This document shows positions 35,635 through 44,886 of a stretch of DNA of 64,000 nucleotides, piece by piece. The position numbers and the translations under genes are program-made. Position 1 is the first letter of the stretch, and each line of letters begins with the position of its first letter. The stretch comes from CAWCDJ01 sp963796485 (GTDB lineage: Bacteria > Acidobacteriota > Terriglobia > Bryobacterales > Bryobacteraceae), in assembly GCA_963796485.1 (NCBI GenBank), contig CAWCLV010000010.1:466078-530077 (forward strand). Reading direction: 5' to 3'. Under the pieces are notes generated by a model. The model made no database searches and was not told the origin of the DNA. It was given only the letters and a program-made list of their open reading frames with translations.

Positions 35635-36080
35635 GCCGCGCTCCCCTGTAGAATGGATTTCGCAATCTCCTCGGCCAGGGAATCGCTCTGGGCGGCCAGC
35701 CCCGCTTTCGCGGATTCGGCTTCGTTCGCGATCCGCTCTTTTGCTTCGCGCACCAGGGCGTCCGCGTGCTGCCGGGCCTCGGCCATCAGAGCCGCGTGTT
35801 TCTCTTGCAGTTGCTGGTGCAGTTGCTCCTGTGCCTGGTAGACCCCGGCGCGAGCCGCGCGCATGGCGGCCTCGTATTCCCGGGTCTTGGCGGCGGCGCG
35901 CTCCAGACTTTCTTCGGCTAGCTTACGGGCGCCTTCGGTCGCCTCGTAGCGCTGGTGCAGAACCTTCTCGAGTGGTTTGAAGAAAATGTTCTTCAAATAA
36001 AAGTGCAGAAGGACAACCAGTATAAATGTAGGCACCGCCTTCAGCAGTAACTGGCCTAGTTGGTGCAGTATGACATCCAT
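35631..36080 (-). CDS. atpF2: ATP synthase Fo subunit b' (second b-type subunit)
   Basis: 149 residues: one N-terminal membrane helix (LLLKAVPTFILVVLLHFYLKNIFF) followed by an uninterrupted Ala/Glu/Lys-rich coiled coil (KPLEKVLHQRYEATEGARKLAEE onwards). Together with the next gene this gives a heterodimeric b/b' stalk, as in photosynthetic and many acidobacterial-type enzymes. It is the first gene of the operon; subunits a, c and I are not upstream, so they must be encoded elsewhere. Confidence 0.88.
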   Translation of the reverse strand: MDVILHQLGQLLLKAVPTFILVVLLHFYLKNIFFKPLEKVLHQRYEATEGARKLAEESLERAAAKTREYEAAMRAARAGVYQAQEQLHQQLQEKHAALMAEARQHADALVREAKERIANEAESAKAGLAAQSDSLAEEIAKSILQGSAA

Positions 36081-36124
36081 GAGATTTCGAACGGAGAGAC
36101 CGGTGGAAGCCCTTTAAGGAGAAT

Positions 36125-36154
36125 AGAGTAACATCCCAAGAAATGCGTAGTCAA
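36125..36154 (-). promoter_or_regulatory. likely promoter of the ATP synthase operon
   Basis: On the minus strand TTGACT (36149-36154), 18-base spacer, TACTCT (36125-36130) with TGT before it giving an extended -10. The predicted start is about 38 bases before the b' ATG. This supports an operon that truly begins at b' rather than a break in a longer one. Confidence 0.45.
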
Positions 36155-36244
36155 CCGCACCCCGAGGTGGTGTAACACTTTCGGGCTATTCGGACGCAAG
36201 CCGCGCGGCAGGCCCCCGAGGCATCATAAGATACAAGAATACGG

Positions 36245-37810
36245 ATGCCGTCAGCTGCCACAGAAACCCAGCCTGTCGTGAACCCCTGGATCGTAGCCGT
36301 CGCGGTGATGTTCGCGACGTTCATGGAGGTTCTCGACACCACTGTCGTCAACGTCTCGCTTCCCCATATCGCCGGCAGTCTTTCCGCCAGCGTGGACGAG
36401 GCATCCTGGGCGCTGACTTCTTACCTGGTTGCTAATGCCATTATCCTTCCCATGACGGGGTGGCTCGCAAGCTTCTTTGGGAGAAAACGGACGCTCCTGG
36501 CGGCAGTTTTCGGCTTCACGGCAGCTTCCTTCCTGTGCGGCCTTGCCCCCACGCTGCCCACGCTGATCTTCTTTCGAATCATTCAGGGTGCCACCGGAGG
36601 CTGCCTCCAGCCGCTCTCCCAAGCCGTCATGCTGGAGGCGTTCCCGCCCCGGGATCGCGGTAAGGCGATGGCATTCTGGGGTCTCGGGATCGTGGTCGCT
36701 CCCATGCTGGGTCCGGTGCTGGGCGGCTGGCTGACGGACAACTTCAGCTGGCGCTGGGTGTTTTACATCAACCTTCCGGTCGGACTGGCTTCCGTGATTA
36801 TGACCCGGCTGTTCATCTTCGATCCGCCCTACATCCGGCGTTCCAACCGCGGGATCGACTACTGGGGCATCGGAATGCTGGCCGTCGGCGTTGGCGCGCT
36901 CCAGGTGGTGCTGGATAAGGGTCAGGAGGAGGACTGGTTTGCGTCGAACTGGATGGTCGGCCTGGCGATTGTCGCGGCAGTCGGCATCGCCTGGTTCATC
37001 ATTCACGAGATCCGTACGGCAAACCCCGTGGTGCATCTCCGTGTATTTAAAGATCGAACCTACAGCGCCGGGGTCTTCCTGATGACCATCCTGGGGTTTG
37101 TCCTGTATGGCAGCATGCTGCTGCTGCCGATTTTCCTCCAGACTCTGCTCGGCTACCCGGCGCTCGATGCCGGGGTCGCCATGGCGCCCCGCGGACTGGG
37201 TTCGTTCCTCATGATGCCGCTGGTTGGAACAGTCCTGGGCAGGTTCGACCCCCGGAAAGTGCTGGCGGTGGGGCTTGTGGGCGCCTCGTGGACTCTCTAT
37301 CAACTGGGGAACCTCAATCTCAACGCGGGCTATTGGGACATTTTCTGGCCCCAGTTCATCCAGGGCGCATCGCTGGCCCTGCTGTTCGTCCCGCTTACCA
37401 CCGCTACCATGGATCCGATCCCCAAGGAAGAGATGGGCAACGCGACCAGCATGTTCAACCTGATGCGCAATCTGGGGGGCAGCGTCGGGATTGCCGGCGC
37501 CACGACGTACCTCTTCCGGCGCCAGCAGTTTCACACTCACCAACTGGGCGCGAATGTCACCCCGTACAGCAGCCAGACCCGCGACTACCTCTCGGGGATG
37601 CAGCACGCCATGGCCTCTCACGGGGTGGACCCGGTGACGGCGGCTCACCAATCCTACGGAACGCTGTGGGGCATGGTTCAGCAGAATGCCGCCATGCTGT
37701 CCTTCGTGGATACGTTCCGCGCGATGGCGATCGTGTTTCTGCTGGTTCTCCCCCTGTTGCTGTTCATGCGAAGGCCCAAACACCAGGGCGGCCCCACCGC
37801 CATGCACTGA
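36245..37810 (+). CDS. DHA2 family (EmrB/QacA-type) MFS drug exporter
   Basis: 521 residues with about 14 membrane helices, the DHA2 size. MFATFMEVLDTTVVNVSLPHIAGSL is the motif D1 helix, LASFFGRKRTLLAAVFGFTAASFLCG motif A, FRIIQGATGGCLQPLSQAV motif B, and GLGIVVAPMLGPVLGGWLTDNFSWRWVFYINLPVG motif C. Proton-driven export of lipophilic compounds across the inner membrane is expected; no HlyD-type (EmrA) adaptor or TolC partner is adjacent, only a small ankyrin gene 6 bases downstream. Confidence 0.94.
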   Translation: MPSAATETQPVVNPWIVAVAVMFATFMEVLDTTVVNVSLPHIAGSLSASVDEASWALTSYLVANAIILPMTGWLASFFGRKRTLLAAVFGFTAASFLCGLAPTLPTLIFFRIIQGATGGCLQPLSQAVMLEAFPPRDRGKAMAFWGLGIVVAPMLGPVLGGWLTDNFSWRWVFYINLPVGLASVIMTRLFIFDPPYIRRSNRGIDYWGIGMLAVGVGALQVVLDKGQEEDWFASNWMVGLAIVAAVGIAWFIIHEIRTANPVVHLRVFKDRTYSAGVFLMTILGFVLYGSMLLLPIFLQTLLGYPALDAGVAMAPRGLGSFLMMPLVGTVLGRFDPRKVLAVGLVGASWTLYQLGNLNLNAGYWDIFWPQFIQGASLALLFVPLTTATMDPIPKEEMGNATSMFNLMRNLGGSVGIAGATTYLFRRQQFHTHQLGANVTPYSSQTRDYLSGMQHAMASHGVDPVTAAHQSYGTLWGMVQQNAAMLSFVDTFRAMAIVFLLVLPLLLFMRRPKHQGGPTAMH

Positions 37811-37816
37811 GGCTTT

Positions 37817-38188
37817 ATGCGAACCTGGCTGATCCTTCTCGTTGTCTTCGTTTCCTTCGGGGCCGATCGCGGCGCCGATCTCCGCACGGCCGCCCGCAAG
37901 GGCCAGACCGCCGAGGTGGACGCCCTGCTGAAATCCGGAGTCCCGGTGGACAGCCGCGACAAGGACGGGAGGACCGCCCTGATGCTCGCCGCCGATCGCG
38001 GCCAGGCGGCCGCCGTGCGAATCCTGCTCGCCCGCGGCGCCGATCCCAAGGCCCGCGATACCCGGGGTTGGACGGCATACGCGCTGGCGCTCGCCTCCGG
38101 CCGCGAGAAGGTGACGGCTCTGCTCCCGGCGCCCGCGCCCGTCACCGTGTTCCTGGACGCCGTCCTGGGATCCCGCCAACCTGTATAG
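37817..38188 (+). CDS. exported ankyrin-repeat protein
   Basis: 123 residues. A signal peptide (MRTWLILLVVFVSFGADRGA) precedes two to three ankyrin repeats: DLRTAARKGQTAEVDALLKSGVPVDSRD, GRTALMLAADRGQAAAVRILLARGADPKARD and GWTAYALALASGREKVTALL. Such small periplasmic ankyrin proteins bind other proteins; the partner is unknown. Starts 6 bases after the EmrB-type gene and is probably co-transcribed. Confidence 0.8.
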   Translation: MRTWLILLVVFVSFGADRGADLRTAARKGQTAEVDALLKSGVPVDSRDKDGRTALMLAADRGQAAAVRILLARGADPKARDTRGWTAYALALASGREKVTALLPAPAPVTVFLDAVLGSRQPV

Positions 38189-38198
38189 CTCCTGCTTC

Positions 38199-38600
38199 AT
38201 GAGCCCCGCCGAACTCGTCCGCGAGGTCGCCGCCCTTGAACCGGCGGCGATGGTTGCCAGGGCGATCCGGGAGTTCGCGCAATCGAGCGGCCGTGGCCGT
38301 ATGGAATTCGTCGCGGAGCGGGGCGGAGATGTCGTATTGCGCCTGAAGGCGCGCCCCTCCGCATCCTGCAATCCGCAACAGTCGCTGGACAGCTTGAGTC
38401 TCGCGATCGAGGTTCGAGTCGAGCGGGCAGCCGACCGCGCCGCGCTGCTCGAAAAAACATTCGGCGGCGGATTGAAGGGCTTGCATGCCCGGACCGTCAG
38501 CAGCCCGGCGCAATACCAGCCGCTCTATTCAGGCTGGGCGTCGTCACACGCCGGCGAGATCTATTGGGCCGCTGTGGAGGCCTGGCTACGCGCGCAATGA
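38199..38600 (+). CDS. hypothetical protein
   Basis: 133 residues, no signal peptide or membrane helix, mixed alpha/beta composition (VAALEPAAMVARAIREFAQ, FVAERGGDVVLRLKARP, LSLAIEVRVERAADRAALLEKTFGGGL). It starts 10 bases after the ankyrin gene on the same strand, with weak ribosome binding. I do not recognise a family. Codon composition follows its neighbours, and the opposite-strand frame is a shadow. Confidence 0.5.
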   Translation: MSPAELVREVAALEPAAMVARAIREFAQSSGRGRMEFVAERGGDVVLRLKARPSASCNPQQSLDSLSLAIEVRVERAADRAALLEKTFGGGLKGLHARTVSSPAQYQPLYSGWASSHAGEIYWAAVEAWLRAQ

Positions 38601-38626
38601 CATCTGCGGTAGAATCCTCCTGAGCC

Positions 38627-38872
38627 ATGACCGCCAACGTTTCGAAACAGCCGGATCGCGCCATCGGCCGGTCGCCGGATCAGCTGACGCTTGAGGATCG
38701 TATCCTGCTCGCGGGCAAGTATGTGGCGCTTGAAGTCTACACGCCAGCCACCACCCCGCTGCGGCGGATCGAAGCCATTGCCGATTCCGCGGCGGAGTGC
38801 GTAAAAATACTCAAAACGCGCGGGCTTGACCCGGCGCGCTTCGAGTTCGTGCTCCTGGAACCGCCTTACTGA
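38627..38872 (+). CDS. small hypothetical protein
   Basis: 81 residues: a polar start (TANVSKQPDRAIGRSPDQLTLEDRILLAGKYVALEVYTP) and a second half with IADSAAECVKILKTRGLDPARFEFVLLEPPY, suggesting an alpha/beta fold. No export signal. TAGAAT 20 bases upstream could be a -10. Its 3' end overlaps the convergent transglycosylase gene by 7 bases. Function not recognised. Confidence 0.55.
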   Translation: MTANVSKQPDRAIGRSPDQLTLEDRILLAGKYVALEVYTPATTPLRRIEAIADSAAECVKILKTRGLDPARFEFVLLEPPY

Positions 38873-39594
38873 CGCGGCACGGGCAAGCCGCCGACCGCGA
38901 AAGCCGGGTCTCTGCGGAACTCGCGGAAATACGTGAGCACGCGTGTTACGTAGGTTCTGGTCTCGGGGAACGGCGGCACACCGCGGTAGTGGTCTACCGC
39001 GGCGGGTCCGGCATTATATGCCGCGATTACGTTGGCCAGCCAGTTGCGCGTGCCGCGGTACCTCCCGATCAGGAACTTCAGATAACGGGTTCCGGCATCC
39101 ACGTTTTGCGCTGGAATTCTCGGGTCCGCGGCGCCCATCTGGTGGGCCGTTTCCGGCATCAATTGCATCAATCCGACCGCGCCTTTGGGAGACACCGCCG
39201 CTGGATTGAAGTTCGATTCCGCCGCGACGATGCTCGATACGAAGGCGGCCGGTACTCCGTGCCGCGCCGCGGCAGCCTGGATGATGGCGTGAGTATCCAT
39301 GGATCCTACGCGATTCGCAGCCATGCGGGAAGCCGGTCTGGGGGGCACGGCGCCGGCAGCCTGGGGCTTTGCAGGCGAACGCTTCGCGGGTGAGGGGGTT
39401 GGTTGAGCCGCCGGCGGGTTGTTCTGCTGGATCCAGGAATGAGGAAGCAGCATGTCTACCGGAGGCCCGGGTAGGGGAAACGTCCTTGCCTGCAGAGGGG
39501 GGTAGGCAAGACCGGTCCGTTCCATCTTGAGCCGATGCACAAAAAGAAAAATAGAAATGAATAAAAGAAGGGAAATGGGTAAGACAAACTTCAT
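38866..39594 (-). CDS. lytic transglycosylase (SLT domain)
   Basis: 242 residues. A hydrophobic N-terminus (LPISLLLFISIFLFVH) anchors or exports the protein, a Pro/Ala-rich linker follows (about 40-95), and residues 100-230 are an SLT fold: SIVAAESNFNPAAVSPKGAVGLMQLMPETA with catalytic Glu126, ANVIAAYNAGPAAVDHY, and FPETRTYVTRVLTY. It cleaves peptidoglycan glycan strands with formation of anhydro ends. Divergent from thrC with only 30 bases between start codons. Confidence 0.9.
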   Translation of the reverse strand: MKFVLPISLLLFISIFLFVHRLKMERTGLAYPPLQARTFPLPGPPVDMLLPHSWIQQNNPPAAQPTPSPAKRSPAKPQAAGAVPPRPASRMAANRVGSMDTHAIIQAAAARHGVPAAFVSSIVAAESNFNPAAVSPKGAVGLMQLMPETAHQMGAADPRIPAQNVDAGTRYLKFLIGRYRGTRNWLANVIAAYNAGPAAVDHYRGVPPFPETRTYVTRVLTYFREFRRDPAFAVGGLPVPRQ

Positions 39595-39624
39595 TAGGTG
39601 TTCCGATGCTAGACTTTTTGTTTA

Positions 39625-40851
39625 ATGTCAAAATCAACGCATTTGGAATGCAGCTTGTGCAACAAGAGGCATGAGGCGGGGAAAAGGGCAAACCTCTGCG
39701 ATTGCGGTGGGCCGCTGCTTGTACACTACAACCTCGACGTCATTCGGCACCGCTGGAGGCGGCGTGAAGTACAAAGCGGTCCCTCCAGCATGTGGCGATA
39801 TGCGCCAGTTCTACCAATCACTACGGATGAATCAATTATAACACTTGGGGAGGGATGGACCCCCCTGATCCGGGCCGCAAAACTGGGTTCGCGCATCGGT
39901 TCGGACGCTTTATGGGTGAAAGACGAAGGCCTGAATCCCACCGGGTCTTTCAAGGCGCGCGGCCTATCTTGTGCCATTTCAATGTGTAAGGAGCTGGGGA
40001 TCGATAAAGTGGCGATTCCGTCCGCCGGCAATGCCGCCAGCGCCCTGGCCGCATATGCGGCCGCCGCCGGGATCGAAGCCCATATCTTCATGCCCCAGGA
40101 CGTCCCTGAAGCCAACTTCCTGGAGTGCAAGGCCTACGGGGCTCACGTAACCCTGGTGGACGGCCTGATCAGCGACTGCGGGCGCATCGTGGCCGAGCGC
40201 GGACCTGCCGAGGGCTGGTTCGACATCAGCACCCTCAAGGAACCGTATCGCATCGAAGGCAAGAAGACGATGGGGTACGAAGTCGCGGAGCAGATGGGTT
40301 GGGAACTTCCCGAGGCGATCTTCTATCCCACCGGCGGCGGCGTAGGCATGATCGGGATGTGGAAGGCGTTCGGTGAAATGGAGCGGCTCGGCTGGATCGG
40401 CAGCCGCCGTCCCAAGATGATCGCGGTGCAGGCCGAAGGCTGCCAGCCCGTGGTGCGCGCTTTCAAGGAAAATGAACCGCGCAGCCGCTTCTTCGAGAAC
40501 GCCCATACCGTGGCTGCCGGGCTGAGGGTTCCCAAGCCTCTCGGCGATTTTCTGGTGCTCGACGCGGTTCGCGCCAGCGGAGGCACCGCCGTGGCGGTGA
40601 GCGATGACGAGATGCTCGATGCCGGAATCCAACTCGCTTCCGAAGTGGGCATCTACGCCGCTCCCGAGGGTGCGGCCTGCGTGGCAGCCGCGCGCAAGTT
40701 GTTGGAATGCGGCTTCCTCAAGGCTTCCGACCGCATTGTTCTCTACAATACCGGGTCGGGCCTGAAATATGCGGAAGCATACGCCACGCGCTTCCCCCGG
40801 ACGGCACCCGGCGAGCAGGATAAGCTGGGGGGCTTGATTACACCGCGATGA
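39625..40851 (+). CDS. thrC: threonine synthase
   Basis: 408 residues. An N-terminal zinc-ribbon-like segment has Cys9, Cys12, Cys25 and Cys27. LGEGWTPLI and NPTGSFKARG (Schiff-base Lys110) are fold-type II PLP motifs, PSAGNAASALAAYAA binds the substrate carboxylate, and YPTGGGVGMIGMWKAF holds the phosphate of PLP. It turns O-phosphohomoserine into threonine; a related cysteate-synthase-type activity cannot be excluded. Its stop overlaps the tldD start (ATGA). Confidence 0.88.
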   Translation: MSKSTHLECSLCNKRHEAGKRANLCDCGGPLLVHYNLDVIRHRWRRREVQSGPSSMWRYAPVLPITTDESIITLGEGWTPLIRAAKLGSRIGSDALWVKDEGLNPTGSFKARGLSCAISMCKELGIDKVAIPSAGNAASALAAYAAAAGIEAHIFMPQDVPEANFLECKAYGAHVTLVDGLISDCGRIVAERGPAEGWFDISTLKEPYRIEGKKTMGYEVAEQMGWELPEAIFYPTGGGVGMIGMWKAFGEMERLGWIGSRRPKMIAVQAEGCQPVVRAFKENEPRSRFFENAHTVAAGLRVPKPLGDFLVLDAVRASGGTAVAVSDDEMLDAGIQLASEVGIYAAPEGAACVAAARKLLECGFLKASDRIVLYNTGSGLKYAEAYATRFPRTAPGEQDKLGGLITPR

Positions 40852-42302
40852 AAGATCTCGCGATGCGGGCGCTCGACCGCGCCGCCCGCCGCGGCGTGAC
40901 TTACGCGGACGTTCGCGCGATCGAAACGCGCGAGCGCGAAATCACCACGAAGAACGGGAAAGCCGGCCACGTCTCCAGTTCCGAATCGCAGGGAATCGGA
41001 ATCCGCGTCCTGGCTTTCGGCTGCTGGGGCTTCGCCGCCACCGACGATCTCACCCCGGAAGGCATCGAGGCCGCCGCGGTCCTGGCTTTTGAAATCGCGC
41101 GCTCGGGCGTGGCCGCCCGCAAACACGAAGTCGTGCTGGCGCCCGAATCGGCCTACACGGCCGAATGGGTGTCTCCGGTTGCCATCGACCCCTTCTCCCT
41201 CCCGGTGGACACGCAACTTGCCGCCCTGCTGGCGGTAGACGAGGAACTGCGCCGCGAACCCGGTATCAACATGGCCGAGGCCTCGATGCACTTCGAGCGA
41301 CGGCGGCAGGCCTTCGCCTCCACCCTCGGCAGTGTCATCGATCAGACCAGGACGCTCTCCGGCGCCGGCTTTTCCGCGCTGAGCTACAAGGACGGCGAAA
41401 TCCAGAGGCGCTCCTATCCGAATTCCTTCGGCGGCCAGTATCAGTTGAAGGGCTACGAACTGGTCGGCGAATTGCGCCTGCTCGAAAACGCGCCGCGCAT
41501 TGCCGCCGAGGCCGTCGCGCTGCACTCGGCCGCGCAGTGCCCCGAGGGCGCCTTCGACCTGATTCTCGACAGCGCTCAACTTGGCTTGCAGATCCACGAA
41601 TCCATCGGGCACCCCATCGAACTCGATCGCGTTCTCGGCAGCGAAGCCAACTACGCCGGCATGAGCTTCCTCACGCTCGATCAGTTGAACCGGCTGCGAT
41701 ACGGCTCGGAGATCGTGAACGTGGTGTGCGACGCCCGCACGGAGCACGGCCCCGGGCTCGGCACCTTCGCCTTCGACGATGAAGGCGTACCCGCGCAGCG
41801 CACCGACATCATCCGCAACGGGCAATTCACCGGCTACATGACCTCGCGGGAAACCGCGGCCACGGTCGGGCAGGCGCGTTCGAACGGCTGCATGCGCGCC
41901 GACGGCTGGGCGCGGCTGCCGCTGATTCGCATGACCAACGTGAGCCTGCTGCCCGGGCGCCAGTCGATCGAAGAGGTCTTCGACGCGGAGCACGCCATCT
42001 ACATGGAGACGAACCGGAGCTGGTCGATCGACGACAAGCGCTACAACTTCCAGTTCGGGTGCGAAATCGCCTGGGAGATGCGCAACGGAAAGCGCATCCG
42101 CATGCTCAAGAACCCCAGCTACAGTGGAATTTCCACCGAGTTCTGGAACGCTTGCGCGGCCATATCCGGGCCGGAGCACTGGACGCTCTGGGGGGTTCCC
42201 AACTGCGGCAAAGGCCAGCCCGAACAGGTGATGGGCACGGGGCACGGCGCCAGCCCCTCCCGGTTCCGCAACATCAAAATCGGAAGTGCTTATGCGGGCT
42301 GA
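40848..42302 (+). CDS. tldD: TldD metalloprotease subunit
   Basis: 484 residues. The metalloprotease motif HESIGH (His250, Glu251, His255) is intact within LQIHESIGHPIELDR, and CGKGQP near the C-terminus supplies the conserved Cys area. TldD pairs with TldE to form a compact protease that degrades unfolded peptides, and in some species trims modified peptides. Only TldD carries the zinc site. Coupled to thrC upstream and tldE downstream by overlapping ends. Confidence 0.93.
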   Translation: MKDLAMRALDRAARRGVTYADVRAIETREREITTKNGKAGHVSSSESQGIGIRVLAFGCWGFAATDDLTPEGIEAAAVLAFEIARSGVAARKHEVVLAPESAYTAEWVSPVAIDPFSLPVDTQLAALLAVDEELRREPGINMAEASMHFERRRQAFASTLGSVIDQTRTLSGAGFSALSYKDGEIQRRSYPNSFGGQYQLKGYELVGELRLLENAPRIAAEAVALHSAAQCPEGAFDLILDSAQLGLQIHESIGHPIELDRVLGSEANYAGMSFLTLDQLNRLRYGSEIVNVVCDARTEHGPGLGTFAFDDEGVPAQRTDIIRNGQFTGYMTSRETAATVGQARSNGCMRADGWARLPLIRMTNVSLLPGRQSIEEVFDAEHAIYMETNRSWSIDDKRYNFQFGCEIAWEMRNGKRIRMLKNPSYSGISTEFWNACAAISGPEHWTLWGVPNCGKGQPEQVMGTGHGASPSRFRNIKIGSAYAG

Positions 42303-43638
42303 GCGCTGGGACGAAATCTTCGAACAGGTCACGGCGGCCGCCCGGGCGCTGGGCGTGCCCGACGTCGAAGCCATCATCGATTCGGAACACCACGCGCTCA
42401 CGCGCTTCGCCAACAACGCCATCCACCAGAACGTGGCCGAACGCAGCACGCACCTCTCCGTGCGCGCCGCCCTGGATGGCCGCACGGCCCGCGCCACTAC
42501 CAACCGGCTCGACGCGGATTCGATCCGCGCCGTGGTGGAAGAGGCGGTGGCGATCACGCGGCTCACCGAGCGCGATGCCGATCTGCCGCCGATGGCCGAG
42601 CCCGCTCCGCAGCCGGAACCAACTCCGCAGCGGCATTTCGAAGCCACCGCGCGCGCCACGCCCGAAGAGCGCGCGCTGGCGGTTGCCGAAGCCATTCGCG
42701 CGGTCGAAGACCACGGCCAGACCGCCGCCGGGATCTACTCCACCGGCGAATCGTTCACCGCCATCGGCAATTCCCGCGGCGTGTCTTTCGATCATCGCGA
42801 GACCATGGCCCGTTTCTCCATCACCGCCATGGCTTCGGACAGTTCCGGATGGGCGAAGGCCAGTTCGTGCTATCACGGCGATTTCGACCCGCTGGCGCTG
42901 GCGGTCTCCGCGGCGCAAAAGGCCGCCGGTTCCTCGTCGCCCGCCGAGTTGCCGCCCGGCCGCTATACGGTGGTGCTCGAACCCGCCGCCGTGCTCGATC
43001 TCGCAGGCCAGATGTTCGGCGACTTCAGCGCGACCGCGATCCGCGACGGCCGCAGCTTTCTGGTGGACCGGATCGGCAAGAAGCTGTTCGGCGAGAACAT
43101 CACGATCCACGACGATGTCCGCCACCGGCGGCAATCCGGACCTCCGTTCGATGGCGAAGGCGTCCCGCGGCGCCGTTTGGCGCTGGTGGAACGCGGAGTC
43201 GTGCGGGAAATCGCCTGGAGCCGCCATGCCGCCGCGCTTGCCGGTACTACCGCGACCGGCCACGGGTTCCCCCTGCCGAACGAATACGGAGAAGCGCCGG
43301 GCAACATCGTGATCGAGGGCGGCGACTCCTCCGTGGGGGAGATGATCGCCTCGACGGCCCACGGCATCCTGGTCACCCGCCTGTGGTACATCCGCGAGGT
43401 GGACCCCTACCAGAAGATCTTCACCGGGATGACGCGCGACGGCACGTTTCGGATCGAAAACGGCCGCATCGCCGGGGGAGTGCGCAATTTCCGTTTCAAC
43501 CAGGGCCTGATGGAGATGCTGTCCAACGTCGAGGCCCTTTCGCCCGCGGTCCGCGCTTCCGGCGAGGAGTCGCCCGACATGGTGGTTCCGGCAATGAAGG
43601 TCCGCGATTTCAACTTCACCGAAGTGACGCGGTTCTAG
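42292..43638 (+). CDS. tldE: TldE/PmbA partner subunit
   Basis: 448 residues from ATG 42292, with GGAAG upstream; GTG 42286 would add two residues. The protein has the TldE fold without the HExxxH motif: FANNAIHQNVAERSTHLSVRA near the start, GISTGESFTAIGNSRGVSFDHR in the middle, and GDSSVGEMIASTAHGILVTRLWYIREVDPYQKIFTGMTRDGTFRIENGRI in the C-terminal half. It overlaps tldD by 11 bases, giving equal amounts of both subunits. Its end is followed by nested palindrome copy B. Confidence 0.92.
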   Translation: MRAERWDEIFEQVTAAARALGVPDVEAIIDSEHHALTRFANNAIHQNVAERSTHLSVRAALDGRTARATTNRLDADSIRAVVEEAVAITRLTERDADLPPMAEPAPQPEPTPQRHFEATARATPEERALAVAEAIRAVEDHGQTAAGIYSTGESFTAIGNSRGVSFDHRETMARFSITAMASDSSGWAKASSCYHGDFDPLALAVSAAQKAAGSSSPAELPPGRYTVVLEPAAVLDLAGQMFGDFSATAIRDGRSFLVDRIGKKLFGENITIHDDVRHRRQSGPPFDGEGVPRRRLALVERGVVREIAWSRHAAALAGTTATGHGFPLPNEYGEAPGNIVIEGGDSSVGEMIASTAHGILVTRLWYIREVDPYQKIFTGMTRDGTFRIENGRIAGGVRNFRFNQGLMEMLSNVEALSPAVRASGEESPDMVVPAMKVRDFNFTEVTRF

Positions 43639-43657
43639 GGTCTCCGACAGCCTTAAA

Positions 43658-43907
43658 CTCACCGCGGAGGCGCGGAGGCGCGGAGGAAGCGCGGAGAAGG
43701 AATTGAGGGCAGGATTAAACCTGAGATCACGGAGGGAGCGGAGTATCCCCAACCGTCGGGAATTCGCTCAGGGAGAGGCACTACGAGGACCCGCTGCCGA
43801 AGACGTAACACTCCGCTCCCTCCGCGCTCGAACCGGGGGAAGACGCGAAGGTTCACTCTCTCTATCCACTCCGCGTTTTCTCCGTGCCTCCGCGTCTCCG
43901 CGGTGAG
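43658..43907. repeat. nested palindromic repeat element, copy B
   Basis: This fills the 324-base gap between tldE and the GNAT gene. Outer arms: CTCACCGCGGAGGCGCGG at 43658 against a near-perfect complement ending CTCCGCGGTGAG at 43906. Inner arms: ATCACGGAGGGAGCGGAG (43726-43743) against CTCCGCTCCCTCCGCG (43811-43826). The same outer and inner words occur in copy A (21189-21366). No gene, promoter pair or classic insertion sequence is visible inside. Confidence 0.75.
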
Positions 43908-43962
43908 CTATAGGTGCCACGGGCTTGATTCCGCGTGCCGGGCTGCGGTAAATTTCTCAATC

Positions 43963-44886
43963 GTGTCTCTCCCCGTTGTCCGTCCCATGCGCGAGTCCGA
44001 ACTCGACGAAGCCGCCCGCATTTTTCGCGTGGCTTTCGGCACCTTCATCGGGCTACCGGATCCCAACACGTTTGCCGCCGACCGTAATTACATCCACAGC
44101 CGTTGGATGGCCAATCCCGCGGCTGCCCTGGCGGCGGAGGTGGATGGCGCGCTTGCCGGGTCGAATTTCGTCACCCGCTGGGGCAGTTTCGGGTTTTTCG
44201 GGCCTCTGACAGTCCGCCCGGAGTTGTGGAACCAGCGCGTCGCCCAGGCGCTGCTGGAAGGGACAGACCAACTGTTCGAGAACTGGGGAGTCAGGCAGGC
44301 GGCGCTCTACACGTTCTCCCATAGCCCCAAGCACATCGCTCTTTACCAGAAGTTCGGCTTCCGGCCCCAGCGCCTGACAGCCTTTCTGTCGGGAGCCGCG
44401 GTGGCGCGGGAAGCGGCCTATACCGCGTTTTCAGCGCTTGGCGATCCGGAGCGAATCGAGGCGCTCTCCGCTGCCCGTGAACTGACCGATTCGATCTACC
44501 CGGGGTTGGATGTCACGTCGGAGATCCGCTCGGTGCACGGACAAAATCTGGGCGACACGGTCATGATCTTTGGAGACCGGCTCGAGGCATTTGCCGTCTG
44601 CCACTGCGGCGAGGGCACCGAGGCCGGTTGCCATAACTGCTACCTGAAGTTCGCGATGGCGCGCTCGGGGGCATCCTTTGAGCGGCTGTTGGATGCTTGC
44701 GAAGCCTTCGCGGCGGGGCGTGGGTTGAAACAGGTACAGGGAGGCGTGAATACGGCACGGAACGACGCTTACGGGAGGGTGCTTGCGCGAGGTTATCGGA
44801 TCGCCTCGCTTGGGGTGGCAATGCAAAGGCCCGATGTGCCGGGGCACAACCGGGCCGATGTGTTTGCGATTGACGACTGGCGGTAG
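43963..44886 (+). CDS. GNAT family N-acetyltransferase-like protein
   Basis: 307 residues from GTG 43963, chosen because VSLPVVRPMRESELDEAARIFRVAFG supplies the first GNAT strand; ATG 43987 would cut into it. Residues 1-140 look like the GNAT core, with LTVRPELWNQRVAQALLEGTDQLFENWG in the acetyl-CoA position (the canonical Q/RxxGxG is altered) and ALYTFSHSPKHIALYQKFGFRPQ as motif B. The second half, with a CHCGEGTEAGCHNCYLKF Cys/His cluster, may be a degenerate second GNAT domain or metal site. Substrate unknown. Confidence 0.75.
   Translation: MSLPVVRPMRESELDEAARIFRVAFGTFIGLPDPNTFAADRNYIHSRWMANPAAALAAEVDGALAGSNFVTRWGSFGFFGPLTVRPELWNQRVAQALLEGTDQLFENWGVRQAALYTFSHSPKHIALYQKFGFRPQRLTAFLSGAAVAREAAYTAFSALGDPERIEALSAARELTDSIYPGLDVTSEIRSVHGQNLGDTVMIFGDRLEAFAVCHCGEGTEAGCHNCYLKFAMARSGASFERLLDACEAFAAGRGLKQVQGGVNTARNDAYGRVLARGYRIASLGVAMQRPDVPGHNRADVFAIDDWR

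Noticed and set aside
36251..38371. 706-residue minus-strand frame
   Set aside because: Antisense to the EmrB-type exporter and ankyrin gene, which have clear motifs.
40743..42695. 650-residue minus-strand frame
   Set aside because: Antisense to tldD/tldE with no recognisable domain.
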